The translations under genes were made by a program, and so were the position numbers. DNA of 21,026 bases from UBA4660 sp034408895 (GTDB lineage Bacteria; Bacteroidota; Bacteroidia; Flavobacteriales_D; Sanyastnellaceae), in NCBI GenBank assembly GCA_034408895.1, contig JAWXCI010000066.1, forward strand, positions 1 to 21,026, written 5' to 3'. Shown here piece after piece: positions 1 to 6,852 of this stretch (within the stretch, counting starts at the first letter, position 1; the number at the start of each line of letters is the position of its first letter). The notes below the pieces were generated by a model. It saw only the letters and a list, made by a program, of their open reading frames with translations. It was not told where the DNA came from and did not search any database.

Positions 1-335
1 ATCGCTGGTTTTCCAAAAGAGGCGCGGAAAATTCTGGAACAGGTGAGAACGACAATCCGAAAAGCAGCACCCAAAGCTGAAGAAACCATCAGTTATGCCA
101 TTCCAACTTTCGACCAGCACGGTCACCTCGTTCATTTCGCTGCATTCAAAAACCACGTTGGATTTTATGCCAGACCAACAGGACACAAAGAGTTTGAAAA
201 AGAACTTTCAGTTTACAAACAGGGAAAAGGTTCAGTGCAGTTTCCCCTTGACCAACCGATGCCATTGAACCTGATTTCGAAAATTGTAAAGTTCAGGGTG
301 AAGGAAAATTCAGAGAAAGCAAAATCTAAAAATAA
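1..335 (+). CDS. DUF1801 / YdhG-like protein, 5'-partial, likely frameshifted at 3' end
   Basis: Frame 1 is open from the first base, so the start lies outside the window. The visible protein reads FPKEARKILEQ, then KAAPKAEETISYAIPTF, FAAFKNHVGFYARP, QFPLDQPMP and IVKFRVKENSEKAK, the pattern of DUF1801 proteins (YdhG/YjbR/CyaY-like fold, often annotated iron chaperone). Members of this family normally end in a lysine-rich tail just after KFRVKEN. Here the frame does not stop there but runs on to 618, covering 272 bases of the next gene. One extra A in the A5 run at 328-332 would give SKK followed by TAA, so I place the likely end at about 335 and read the rest as a one-base deletion, real or a sequencing error. 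The biochemical role of the family is not firmly established. Family assignment is fairly sure; the end is an inference. Confidence 0.7.
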
Positions 336-346
336 AAAGCAGCAAC

Positions 347-784
347 ATGAAACGAATCAATTTTTCAATCAACATCAACGCACCACGCGAAACCGTTTGG
401 GACGTATTGTGGGGCGACAAAACTTACAACGAATGGACACGCGCTTTCAGCGAAGGCTCTCATGCAGTTACCGACTGGAAGGAAGGCAGCAAAGTGCTTT
501 TCCTCGATGGCAATGGATCAGGCATGGTGAGCACCATTGCAGCCAAACGACCCAACGAGTTCATGTCGTTCAAACACATGGGCGAAGTGAAAAATGGTGT
601 GGAAGATCTGGACAGTGATGCTGTAAAAGCATGGGCAGGCTCAACGGAAAACTATACATTGACTGAAGAGAACGGAAAAACAAATCTCGGAGTGGATATG
701 GAAGTCACCGAGGAGTTTGAAAAGATGTTTACCGACATTTTCCCCAAAGCGCTTCAATTGGTAAAAGAGCTTTCTGAAAAATGA
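347..784 (+). CDS. SRPBCC / AHSA1-like domain protein
   Basis: A 145-residue protein with the START-like (Bet v 1/SRPBCC) fold pattern: an N-terminal beta strand followed by NAPRETVWDVLWGDKTYNEWT (residues about 10-31), where P-x-x-x-V-W-x-x-L and the W of YNEWT are typical. It continues with the small-residue strand DWKEGSKVLFLDGNGSGM and a C-terminal amphipathic helix FTDIFPKALQLVKELSEK. No signal peptide is seen, so it should be cytosolic. Such proteins bind hydrophobic ligands in a cavity or, as Aha1-like domains, contact chaperones; the ligand cannot be read from the sequence. It follows the DUF1801 gene by about 11 bases (if that gene ends near 335) and precedes a VOC gene by 44 bases, so the three probably form one transcript of small stress- or metabolite-related proteins. 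The start at 347 fits the family N-terminus and no closer ribosome binding site decides it. Confidence 0.85.
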   Translation: MKRINFSININAPRETVWDVLWGDKTYNEWTRAFSEGSHAVTDWKEGSKVLFLDGNGSGMVSTIAAKRPNEFMSFKHMGEVKNGVEDLDSDAVKAWAGSTENYTLTEENGKTNLGVDMEVTEEFEKMFTDIFPKALQLVKELSEK

Positions 785-828
785 ATTCAATAGTGCAACA
801 CGAACTTTAATCCGAAAAATCAAACACT

Positions 829-1236
829 ATGGCAACAAAAATTTTCGTCAATCTTCCGGTAAAAGACCTCAATAAATCTATTGCGTTTTTCACCCAGCTT
901 GGTTTTACGTTCAACCCACAGTTCACCGATGAGACTGGTACGTGCATGATTATTAGTGAGAACATTTTTGCGATGTTGCTCACTCACACCAAGTTTCAGG
1001 AGTTCACCAAAAAACCAATCAGCGATGCATCGCAGACCACCGGAGTGCTCATAGCTATTGATGCTGAAAGCCGCAATAAGGTGGAGGACTTGGTGAGCAA
1101 GGCAGTTGCTGCCGGTGGTTCCACCTACATGGATCCGCAAGACCATGGCTGGATGTACCAGCACAGTTTTGCAGACCTCGATGGCCACCAATGGGAAATT
1201 TTCTATATGGACGAAAGTGCAATTCCACAGAAATAA
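829..1236 (+). CDS. VOC-superfamily (glyoxalase / bleomycin-resistance fold) protein
   Basis: A 135-residue cytosolic protein with two beta-alpha-beta-beta-beta modules. The first opens with KIFVNLPVKDLNKSIAFFTQLGFTF (residues 4-28), the usual VOC start with the D-L-x-x-S-x-x-F-F-x-x-L-G-F helix. The second carries GGSTYMDPQDHGWMYQHSFADLDGHQWEIFYMD (about 96-128), where D-x-D-G-x-x-W-E-I is the family signature and its Glu is the usual metal ligand. The His normally found in the first strand is replaced by Asn (VNLPV), so true glyoxalase I activity is doubtful; this resembles the large group annotated only as glyoxalase/extradiol dioxygenase family. It is the last gene of the + strand trio and converges on the ppx-like gene, leaving only 33 bases in which I see no clear terminator. 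Confidence 0.87.
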   Translation: MATKIFVNLPVKDLNKSIAFFTQLGFTFNPQFTDETGTCMIISENIFAMLLTHTKFQEFTKKPISDASQTTGVLIAIDAESRNKVEDLVSKAVAAGGSTYMDPQDHGWMYQHSFADLDGHQWEIFYMDESAIPQK

Positions 1237-1269
1237 GACATAATCAGAGCCAGCTAGCCCAACATTATT

Positions 1270-2274
1270 TTAAATTGGTTTCCCGCTCATATCCTCGTCT
1301 CCAGACAAAAGATCAGTAGCCGAGTGCACCGTGGTTAAATCCATTGCTGAAATAATTTCAGCCATTGCTCCTTCCTTGAGGCTATAGGCACTATGATAGA
1401 CTTTTTCCAGCGGCTGCAAATCCAGCACATACTTAATAAAGAAACTGGCAAGCGGCATGTACTGGGCGCGTATGGCTGGTATGGCCGGATGTTTAAGTCT
1501 TTCATCCAGTGAACTTCCTGCCAGCCATGCATGGATTGATGGCAAGGCGGTAAGTGGAATTTCGTTCAATAATGAGGATGTCGATGCCGATTCTTTTTTC
1601 CGGCCAAACAAAAAGAGTGAGAAAAGTGTGTCGAACGAACCGCTGGTTCCCACTAGTCTTTTTGGGGCATGAATGGCCAGTGCTGCCTTGAGATCGGTAA
1701 GTCCATTGTCCATTTCGTATGTCAGATTTCTTGAATCCTCTTGCGTGAGTCGCTCCTGAGGTTGTATTTTTTCGTGAAGCCTGCTCACACCTAACAGAAA
1801 ACTTTTTTTCCAGAGGATGCCTGCTGAATTAGCAATGATGAACTCCGTGCTTCCTCCGCCAATATCCATAACAAGAACTGGTTTTTCATCTAGTTCAATG
1901 GTTTGCTTTACGCCACGGAAAATCAATTCGGCCTCGCGGTTGCCGTCAATGATTTCTATTTCAATGCCTGCAATTTCTTTTGCTTTTTGCTGGAATTCTT
2001 TTCCATTGGATGCCTCGCGGATAGCGCTGGTCGCGAAGGCATGGACGCGCTGGCATTCGTAATTTGAAATATTATGGCTATGGCAGTAGAGTGCATCAAT
2101 GCCGCGCACAAAACGAGACGTGACGATTTCTTTAGAAAGAAACCCGCCCTCGCCCAGCTTAACAGGAATCTTGTTTGTGAATACTGTTTTCCACACTTCA
2201 GGCACGGAAGAAACCGGATCGGCAATCAGCAGATTGAAGGTGTTAGTTCCGCAGTCAATAACGGCAATGCGCAT
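1270..2274 (-). CDS. Ppx/GppA family phosphatase (exopolyphosphatase-like)
   Basis: A 334-residue cytosolic protein of the actin-like ATPase fold. It starts with MRIAVIDCGTNTFNLLIAD (phosphate-1 motif D-x-G-T/S-N), has ATSAIREASNG at about 81-91 with the catalytic Glu87, GNREAELIFRGV at 111-122, and the phosphate-2 motif DIGGGSTEF at 137-145. Known family members hydrolyse inorganic polyphosphate from the end or pppGpp. Its length matches the short Ppx class that lacks the C-terminal HD-type domain of E. coli Ppx (about 510 residues). It lies 45 bases after the ABC permease gene on the same strand and may be read with it, although a promoter-like TATTTTCG 9 bases upstream of the start suggests its own transcript. 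No ppk gene is in view, so a choice between polyphosphate and pppGpp cannot be made. The tail after about residue 312 (TTVHSATDLLSGDEDM) looks non-conserved. Confidence 0.92.
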   Translation of the reverse strand: MRIAVIDCGTNTFNLLIADPVSSVPEVWKTVFTNKIPVKLGEGGFLSKEIVTSRFVRGIDALYCHSHNISNYECQRVHAFATSAIREASNGKEFQQKAKEIAGIEIEIIDGNREAELIFRGVKQTIELDEKPVLVMDIGGGSTEFIIANSAGILWKKSFLLGVSRLHEKIQPQERLTQEDSRNLTYEMDNGLTDLKAALAIHAPKRLVGTSGSFDTLFSLFLFGRKKESASTSSLLNEIPLTALPSIHAWLAGSSLDERLKHPAIPAIRAQYMPLASFFIKYVLDLQPLEKVYHSAYSLKEGAMAEIISAMDLTTVHSATDLLSGDEDMSGKPI

Positions 2275-2282
2275 AATTCGGG

Positions 2283-2290
2283 CGAAAATA
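2283..2290 (-). promoter_or_regulatory. Candidate -7 element upstream of the ppx-like gene
   Basis: The minus strand reads TATTTTCG, a 7 of 8 match to the Bacteroidota TAnnTTTG element, 8 bases before the start codon. No TTG is seen 17-23 bases further upstream, so only the -7 half is supported. If used, the transcript would be nearly leaderless. Confidence 0.3.
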
Positions 2291-2319
2291 GTTGGCTCAT
2301 CTGATGTTGTCGGTAGCCA

Positions 2320-3672
2320 CTATCCATTGTAGCTCATCCATTTCCAAAGCTCCTTGTAAGTGGGCTTTTTACCGTACATCAAAATACCCACACGATAAAT
2401 TCTTGCTGCCACCCAAATCATGAAAACAAAAGTGGCTATGAGTGCTATTATGGAACAGATAACAATCCAGGGTTGGACACCGATTGCAGTTTTCACCATC
2501 ATGATAATAGGAGAGGTAAGAGGAAAAATGGCGAAGAAGTTGGCCATAGAGCTGTCCGGGTTGGTCATCATCATGGCTGCCACCACATAACTAAAAACGA
2601 GCGGCAGGGTGATGGGAAGCATGAATTGCTGGGTATCTGTTTCGTTGTCCACTGCTGCACCTATGGCTGCGAAGAGCGAACCGTAAAGCAGATAGCCACC
2701 GATAAAAAAGAAGATGAACATCCCGAGCATCAGACCCCAATTGATTTGCTGCATGGCCATAAGCCATGAGTTGCTTTCCATTTCCATATTTGCACCAGGC
2801 AGTGGTTGTGCAGCAGTGGCAATCTCTTTCAGGTTTTCAACCCGATTTGCCGTTCCCTGTTCACCACCCGCCATTGCGCCACCCATAACAAAACTGGAAA
2901 TGATGGAAGAAAGAACTATCCACATCACAAACTGCGTAAGCCCCACAAGACCAATTCCTATCACTTTTCCCATCATCAGTTGGAATGGTTTTACAGATGA
3001 CACAATGACTTCAACAATGCGGTTGGTTTTTTCTTCAATGACGCCCCGCATCACCTGCACACCATAAACAAAAATGAAGATGTAAATGAGGGCAGCGAAC
3101 CCGAATCCAAATGCGGCACGTTCCGAACTTAGGTCTAATTTTTCGCCCGCATCAATATCACGCCCGGCCAGGTTGATGCGAACTTTTGCGCGTTGGTAGG
3201 CTTCATAATCAAATGCCATGTCGAGTACCCGGTAACGCTCAATTGATTTTTCCAGGTTGTCTACTATCTCATCTTCTATGCTTTCGCTGGGCTTGTGTTT
3301 GAAAAGCATGGGGCAACTGCCACCCATAATCATGGTGGAGTCTATGATCACTTGCACATTGAAAGGACTCTCGCGAAAGGCTTCATCGGAAAGTTCAGAG
3401 TCAGTAAATTCATAAATAACCTGCGATGATTCATCGTCAGTAAAAAACTGAGGCCAGTTGCTTTCCAGTTGGCCATTGTTAGGTTCGCTTATCCAGCCTC
3501 GCTGGTCTACTATCAGCACATGGTATTGTTCAAAATCCTGCACAGCTACATACGCAGCCGCAAAGAGGAAGAGGCCAAAAAGAATAGGTCCTAGAAAAGT
3601 CATCACGATAAATGATTTTTTCTTGACCCTTACCGAGTATTCGCGTTTTATGATGAGCCAGATTTTGTTCAT
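2320..3672 (-). CDS. ABC-2 type exporter permease, NatB/YhaP-like
   Basis: A 450-residue integral membrane protein. It has an N-terminal cytosolic segment MNKIWLIIKREYSVRVKKKSF, one membrane helix at about 22-44, a soluble extracytoplasmic domain to about 185, then five or six further helices (about 188-208, 232-258, 312-333, 352-370, 377-398, 402-424). The VIEEKTNRIVEVIVSSVKP segment (211-229) and the FPLTSPII segment near 383 are signatures of the NatB family (COG1668), as is the closing ARIYRVGILMYGKKPTYKEL. NatB partners export sodium or drugs in Bacillus; substrates of most homologues are unknown. The gene lies 103 bases after the cognate ATPase gene on the same strand, the gap holding three palindromic repeat copies. 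A loop at 267-300 is rich in Gly, Ala and Gln and looks variable. Function as exporter subunit is sure, the substrate is not. Confidence 0.92.
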   Translation of the reverse strand: MNKIWLIIKREYSVRVKKKSFIVMTFLGPILFGLFLFAAAYVAVQDFEQYHVLIVDQRGWISEPNNGQLESNWPQFFTDDESSQVIYEFTDSELSDEAFRESPFNVQVIIDSTMIMGGSCPMLFKHKPSESIEDEIVDNLEKSIERYRVLDMAFDYEAYQRAKVRINLAGRDIDAGEKLDLSSERAAFGFGFAALIYIFIFVYGVQVMRGVIEEKTNRIVEVIVSSVKPFQLMMGKVIGIGLVGLTQFVMWIVLSSIISSFVMGGAMAGGEQGTANRVENLKEIATAAQPLPGANMEMESNSWLMAMQQINWGLMLGMFIFFFIGGYLLYGSLFAAIGAAVDNETDTQQFMLPITLPLVFSYVVAAMMMTNPDSSMANFFAIFPLTSPIIMMVKTAIGVQPWIVICSIIALIATFVFMIWVAARIYRVGILMYGKKPTYKELWKWMSYNG

Positions 3673-3695
3673 GCCTGCTTATTTGGTGATTTATT

Positions 3696-3813
3696 GTCCT
3701 GATAGCTTCCCGAAAGTTATCGGGAGCGATGCTGGTTTGCTATACACATTAGAATTTGAAATCTGGTCCCGATAGCTATCGGGAGCCTGCTACTGTCCCG
3801 ATAGTTATCGGGA
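3696..3813. repeat. Cluster of three copies of an 18-bp palindrome
   Basis: Copies of the perfect palindrome TCCCGATAGCTATCGGGA stand at 3767-3784 (exact), 3796-3813 (one change, AGTT for AGCT) and 3708-3725 (TCCCGAAAGTTATCGGGA). A half copy, GTCCTGATAGC, lies at 3696-3706. They fill the gap between the ABC ATPase and permease genes and run into the 3' end of the ATPase reading frame. Further copies occur at 19536-19553 (exact) and 4820-4837 (degenerate), so this is a dispersed family. Any copy could fold into a 7- to 9-bp hairpin in RNA of either strand. Confidence 0.9.
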
Positions 3814-4756
3814 GCACATTGCCAACTGCCTCCTCTTTCGCAGTTGCTCTATTTACTACTTCAATAAAAATATCGTTCATGTTGGGTATCAACTCGCGGG
3901 CTGAAATAACTTGCACATATTCCATCATCGCCTTCAACAAATCATTCAATGAATGGTTGGCTGAAATTTTAACTTGTGCAATTTGACGATCGTTGTCCCG
4001 ATAGGATTTGAGCAGCTCGAAAAACGGACCCAGGCCAATGCCCAAGTCCATCGCAGTTCCTTCGTACTCCACTTCATAAGTCATGGTGCGGAAACTATTC
4101 TTGATGTCTTTTACCGAGCCGTCAAGTATCACCTGGGCGCGATTGATCAGGGCAATGTTGTCGCACAGGGCTTCCACGCTTCCCATGTCGTGGGTGGATA
4201 GAATGATGGTGGTTCCTTCATTTTTCATGCGCAGCATTTCATTGCGTATGAGTTCAGCATTGATAGGATCGAACCCACTGAAAGGTTCATCGAGGATAAG
4301 GAGCCGCGGCTTGTGAAGCACAGTGGTGATGAACTGGATTTTTTGCGCCATGCCTTTCGAGAGGTCTTCCACTTTTTTGTCCCACCATGTGTGGATATCA
4401 AATCTTTTAAACCATTCCATAAGCCTTGCTTTCGCTTCCGGTTTGCGCAGGCCTTTTAGCTGCGCGAGATACATGCACTGCTCGCCTACTTTCATTTTTC
4501 GGTATAGACCACGTTCCTCTGGCAGATAGCCTATGTGTTCAACATGTTTCGCAGAAAGCTTTTCTCCCTCAAAAAAAACTTCGCCCGAATCAGGTCCCGT
4601 TATCTGGTTGATGATACGGATGAGTGTGGTCTTGCCTGCACCGTTGGGTCCAAGCAAACCGAATACAGATTGACTGGGAACATGGATGCTCACATCGTTG
4701 AGTGCACGATGCGCGCTAAAGGTTTTGGAAATGTGCTTTGCTTCAAGTGTGTACAT
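3776..4756 (-). CDS. ABC exporter ATP-binding subunit, NatA/YhaQ-like
   Basis: A 326-residue cytosolic ATPase that should power the permease encoded just downstream. Starting at the ATG at 4756 the protein begins MYTLEAKHISKTFSAHRALNDV; the frame is open to 4813 but the upstream extension has no family resemblance. Walker A GPNGAGKT is at 36-43, the Q-loop region YLPEERGLYRKM at 78-88, the ABC signature LSKGM at 132-136, Walker B LLILDEP at 152-158 and the switch His in STHDM at 189. GLYRKMKVGEQ and the extra C-terminal domain are typical of COG4152. The last residues are unusual: family members end near NDIFIEVVN, while here about 22 residues follow, PITIG and the stop codon itself being encoded by palindromic repeats. 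The original C-terminus was probably altered by repeat insertion. A good promoter candidate lies at 4777-4806. Confidence 0.93.
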   Translation of the reverse strand: MYTLEAKHISKTFSAHRALNDVSIHVPSQSVFGLLGPNGAGKTTLIRIINQITGPDSGEVFFEGEKLSAKHVEHIGYLPEERGLYRKMKVGEQCMYLAQLKGLRKPEAKARLMEWFKRFDIHTWWDKKVEDLSKGMAQKIQFITTVLHKPRLLILDEPFSGFDPINAELIRNEMLRMKNEGTTIILSTHDMGSVEALCDNIALINRAQVILDGSVKDIKNSFRTMTYEVEYEGTAMDLGIGLGPFFELLKSYRDNDRQIAQVKISANHSLNDLLKAMMEYVQVISARELIPNMNDIFIEVVNRATAKEEAVGNVLPITIGTVAGSR

Positions 4757-4776
4757 GCGGTTTGTTTTCGGAGGGG

Positions 4777-4806
4777 CGAAACTAGGGTTTGAACCATAAC
4801 AGTCAA
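4777..4806 (-). promoter_or_regulatory. Candidate promoter of the ABC exporter operon
   Basis: On the minus strand TTG (4806-4804) is followed after exactly 19 bases by TAGTTTCG (4784-4777), a one-mismatch version of the Bacteroidota TTG-N19-TAnnTTTG arrangement. Start of transcription would fall near 4771, about 15 bases before the ATG at 4756. The site overlaps the extended reading frame upstream of 4756, which supports the shorter start. Confidence 0.45.
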
Positions 4807-4810
4807 TATA

Positions 4811-4870
4811 CAATTGACATCCCGAGAGCTATCAGGCGGCAAGTGGAAGTGATCAATGGTCAATTGACAT
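4811..4870. repeat. Degenerate palindrome copy flanked by a 10-bp direct repeat
   Basis: In the gap between the ABC ATPase gene and the next gene, TCCCGAGAGCTATCAGGC at 4820-4837 is a decayed copy of the 18-bp palindrome found at 3767 and 19536. CAATTGACAT occurs directly before and into it (4811-4820) and again at 4861-4870. The rest of the 178-base gap shows no gene. Confidence 0.55.
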
Positions 4871-4934
4871 TTAAATTGTGCAGTACAAATGACGAAGTAT
4901 GCTCTCGTAATTAGTAATTCGCAATGCGGAAACC

Positions 4935-5531
4935 TCAATCATCCACATAAAAAAGGCTGGTGTTTTTCTGGCAACCCTGTGCGCATATTTCAACCCATTT
5001 GGTGGTCTCTGTTTCAATGAACATGTGCGAGGCCTTCACCACTTTGTCTTTCATATAGGTTTCGAAATAGAATGACCATGGTTTGAGTTGCCAGTGTTTA
5101 TCGTAGTTGATGGAGTAGAGTTTCTTCTTGTTCTTTTCGACAATGGTTTCTCCGCACAAATGCCCATTGCAGAATTGTTCTTTGATGTGATAGCTCCGGG
5201 GATGATCCCCGGAAACAGAATACAATACGCCATCAAGCGGAATGGGTTTGCCGGGTGTTTGTTCAATTGCAGGTACCAGTGTTGAAGCCAGCGCCATTTG
5301 CTTCGCTGGATGGTCAATCAGCCAGATGTCTTCGCCATTTCTGTTGAATGAATAGATAAAAAAGCTCGCGACCTTTTCGTTGCATTCATTGAAACTGCTG
5401 TCGAGGTAAACAATACATTCCCCGGTGTAAACACTGTTGCAATCCTGGGCTATTGTGAGATGTGAAAAGGTCAATAGGAGTGTTGTAATAATGATTTGAG
5501 TAGCGACTGTTCGAAAGTTGGTGGAGTTCAT
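4935..5531 (-). CDS. Secreted hypothetical protein, cysteine-containing
   Basis: I do not recognise this 198-residue protein. It has a clear signal peptide, MNSTNFRTVATQIIITTLLLTFSHLTIAQ, with probable cleavage after AQ at residue 29, so it should be exported; no lipobox cysteine follows the hydrophobic core closely enough to call a lipoprotein. The mature part has seven cysteines (in DCNSVYTGEC, NECNEK, FCNGHLC and EICAQGC), enough for disulfide bonds in the periplasm or outside the cell. The repeated strand-like segments (SFYFETYMKDKVVKASHMFIE) suggest a mainly beta fold. It is divergently arranged with another small exported protein at 5577, starts 45 bases apart, so the two may share a control region. 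The start at 5531 is chosen because the signal peptide begins directly there. Confidence 0.75.
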   Translation of the reverse strand: MNSTNFRTVATQIIITTLLLTFSHLTIAQDCNSVYTGECIVYLDSSFNECNEKVASFFIYSFNRNGEDIWLIDHPAKQMALASTLVPAIEQTPGKPIPLDGVLYSVSGDHPRSYHIKEQFCNGHLCGETIVEKNKKKLYSINYDKHWQLKPWSFYFETYMKDKVVKASHMFIETETTKWVEICAQGCQKNTSLFYVDD

Positions 5532-5576
5532 GGCTCAAAGAAAATCAAGTTCAACCCTACTTTGGGCATCATAAAA

Positions 5577-6089
5577 ATGAAACCTATGAAAAAGAATTTA
5601 CTGGTTTTAATTTCAGCATTGTGCCTGGCAGGTGCACTGCCCGCACAGGACGAGAAAAAAGTCAAATGCAAGGATATCAAAGCATCCATAATCAAAGGTG
5701 ACGTGAACGGCCTAACTACTGAAAGCTCAATGGCGGATGTGAAGAAGGCTTTGCCCTGCTTCACTGGAGAAGGCGAAGAAGGAGGAACCGCGAATTGTGG
5801 TGGTGGAGTATTCTATCGCGAAAATGAAATTTACTTCTATACAAGTAAGGACTATATCGAGATTCGTTCAGGATTTCTTGGCAAACTCGATACACCACTT
5901 TTCGGCAGGGACATCCGGCAGGCGAACGACTACTTCACCAAGCCAGTGAAAACCGAGGAGAAATCATCGGGCACTTACCATTACTACAAACAGAAATACG
6001 GAACCCTCATCATCCGGACTAACGATGATGCAGTTGATCTCGTTCAACTATGGAAATCGAAATGGGATGAAGTTGTTTTGTGTGAGTAA
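5577..6089 (+). CDS. Secreted hypothetical protein
   Basis: A 170-residue protein I cannot assign. From the ATG at 5577 it begins MKPMKKNLLVLISALCLAGALPAQ, a standard signal peptide with cleavage after about residue 24; the ATG at 5586 (MKKNLL) would serve equally well. The frame is open further upstream to 5496, but that stretch overlaps the divergent gene and lacks signal-peptide features. The mature protein has KCKDIKASI, ESSMADVKKALPCF, an EGEEGGTANCGGG turn and a C-terminal half rich in aromatic strands (YFYTSKDYIEIRSGF, TYHYYKQKYGTLIIR), ending VVLCE. The ESSMADVKKALPCF stretch resembles the x-x-S-x-x-D-V-x-x-x-L-G helix common in small exported proteins of the SmpA/BamE or pepSY-like kind, but the likeness is too weak for a call. 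Four cysteines remain in the mature part. Confidence 0.72.
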   Translation: MKPMKKNLLVLISALCLAGALPAQDEKKVKCKDIKASIIKGDVNGLTTESSMADVKKALPCFTGEGEEGGTANCGGGVFYRENEIYFYTSKDYIEIRSGFLGKLDTPLFGRDIRQANDYFTKPVKTEEKSSGTYHYYKQKYGTLIIRTNDDAVDLVQLWKSKWDEVVLCE

Positions 6090-6100
6090 GAATTGTTTTA

Positions 6101-6131
6101 GAGGTTCTGTGTTCAAAGAACTCGAAACCTC
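6101..6131. terminator. Imperfect hairpin between convergent genes
   Basis: GAGGTT at 6101-6106 pairs with AACCTC at 6126-6131, and GTTC at 6111-6114 with GAAC at 6118-6121 around a short loop. It sits between the ends of the converging genes at 6089 and 6167, as expected for a bidirectional terminator, but there is no good T-tract on either side. Confidence 0.3.
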
Positions 6132-6166
6132 AAACCCGTACCCGGGAATTCGAAACACAGTCCTGT

Positions 6167-6793
6167 TTAGAACCCCATCTTCCCCATAAACCCAATGTTT
6201 TTGTCATCACCACCTGTGCGCAGTTTTTTCAGCATTTCGAACATTTCATCTTCGGTTATGGCTTTTACTGTTACGAGCCATTCGAATTTGTTCCGTTGCA
6301 TTTCCGGATGGAGGTAGGGGTCGGCTTTAAAGTATTTGGTGCGCAGGTAGTGGCGCGTTGCATCGTGCACCACTTTAATAAAGTCATCCACCTGTTTGCG
6401 ATCCGGCACATTTCCCATCAGGTCGAACTCCAGGGAACCTTCCGCTCCGGTTATTATAACGCGGTTCTTGGTCCTGTTTATCCAGTGGTTGGCTGAAAGA
6501 ACCATAAAGAGTGCGGAAACAAATGATCCCAGGATGAGCAGCGCGGCTTTGCTGTTTCCATCCTGAAGCCCATAAAAAACAGCGATAAAACCAAGAGCAG
6601 CCATGGGCAGAAAAAACAATTGTGAAAGTTGCGAAAGTTTATCGGTGCGCCATATCACATCGAACCCTATGCGCTCGAACCTCACCAGAAATTCAACTTT
6701 TTCCCGCATGGATTTGCGTTTCACCATAAGGCCATCTTCGGCAATTTCGTACTCGCGTGTTTCAAAAAAATCTTTCTGTGCAAAAGTTTTCAT
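6167..6793 (-). CDS. Hypothetical two-TM membrane protein
   Basis: A 208-residue protein with no family I can name. It has a soluble N-terminal part (1-57, charged, with the strand pair FLVRFERIGFDVIWRT), two adjacent membrane helices at about 60-76 (FFLPMAALGFIAVFYGL) and 83-101 (AALLILGSFVSALFMVLSA), then the segment NRTKNRVIITGAEGSLEFDLMGNVPDRKQVDDFI, which reads like a PH-type beta strand layout (a YcxB/bPH-like arrangement with two helices inserted is a possible interpretation), and a C-terminal charged helix EDEMFEMLKKLRTGGDD. Both ends are probably cytosolic. It follows aroC by 59 bases on the same strand and may be read from the same transcript; CATCTTCG at 6814-6821 (minus strand) could be a -7 element of its own. 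The start has no competing ATG nearby. Confidence 0.72.
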   Translation of the reverse strand: MKTFAQKDFFETREYEIAEDGLMVKRKSMREKVEFLVRFERIGFDVIWRTDKLSQLSQLFFLPMAALGFIAVFYGLQDGNSKAALLILGSFVSALFMVLSANHWINRTKNRVIITGAEGSLEFDLMGNVPDRKQVDDFIKVVHDATRHYLRTKYFKADPYLHPEMQRNKFEWLVTVKAITEDEMFEMLKKLRTGGDDKNIGFMGKMGF

Positions 6794-6852
6794 GCCTTAA
6801 AAAAATTGGGGCGCGAAGATGGGGCTGATTTGCCTGTAAGGCATGCTGATTT

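Noticed and set aside
336..618. A genuine long C-terminal extension of the DUF1801 protein to 618
   Set aside because: It would overlap the SRPBCC gene by 272 bases, and its residues are the out-of-frame reading of that conserved gene.
820..1191. Minus-strand open frame opposite the VOC gene
   Set aside because: The plus-strand frame has clear VOC motifs; the minus-strand translation has none.
3696..3813. Possible CRISPR-like array because of repeated palindromes
   Set aside because: The copies are unevenly spaced (12 to 41 bases), vary in sequence and have no equal-length spacers or cas genes nearby.
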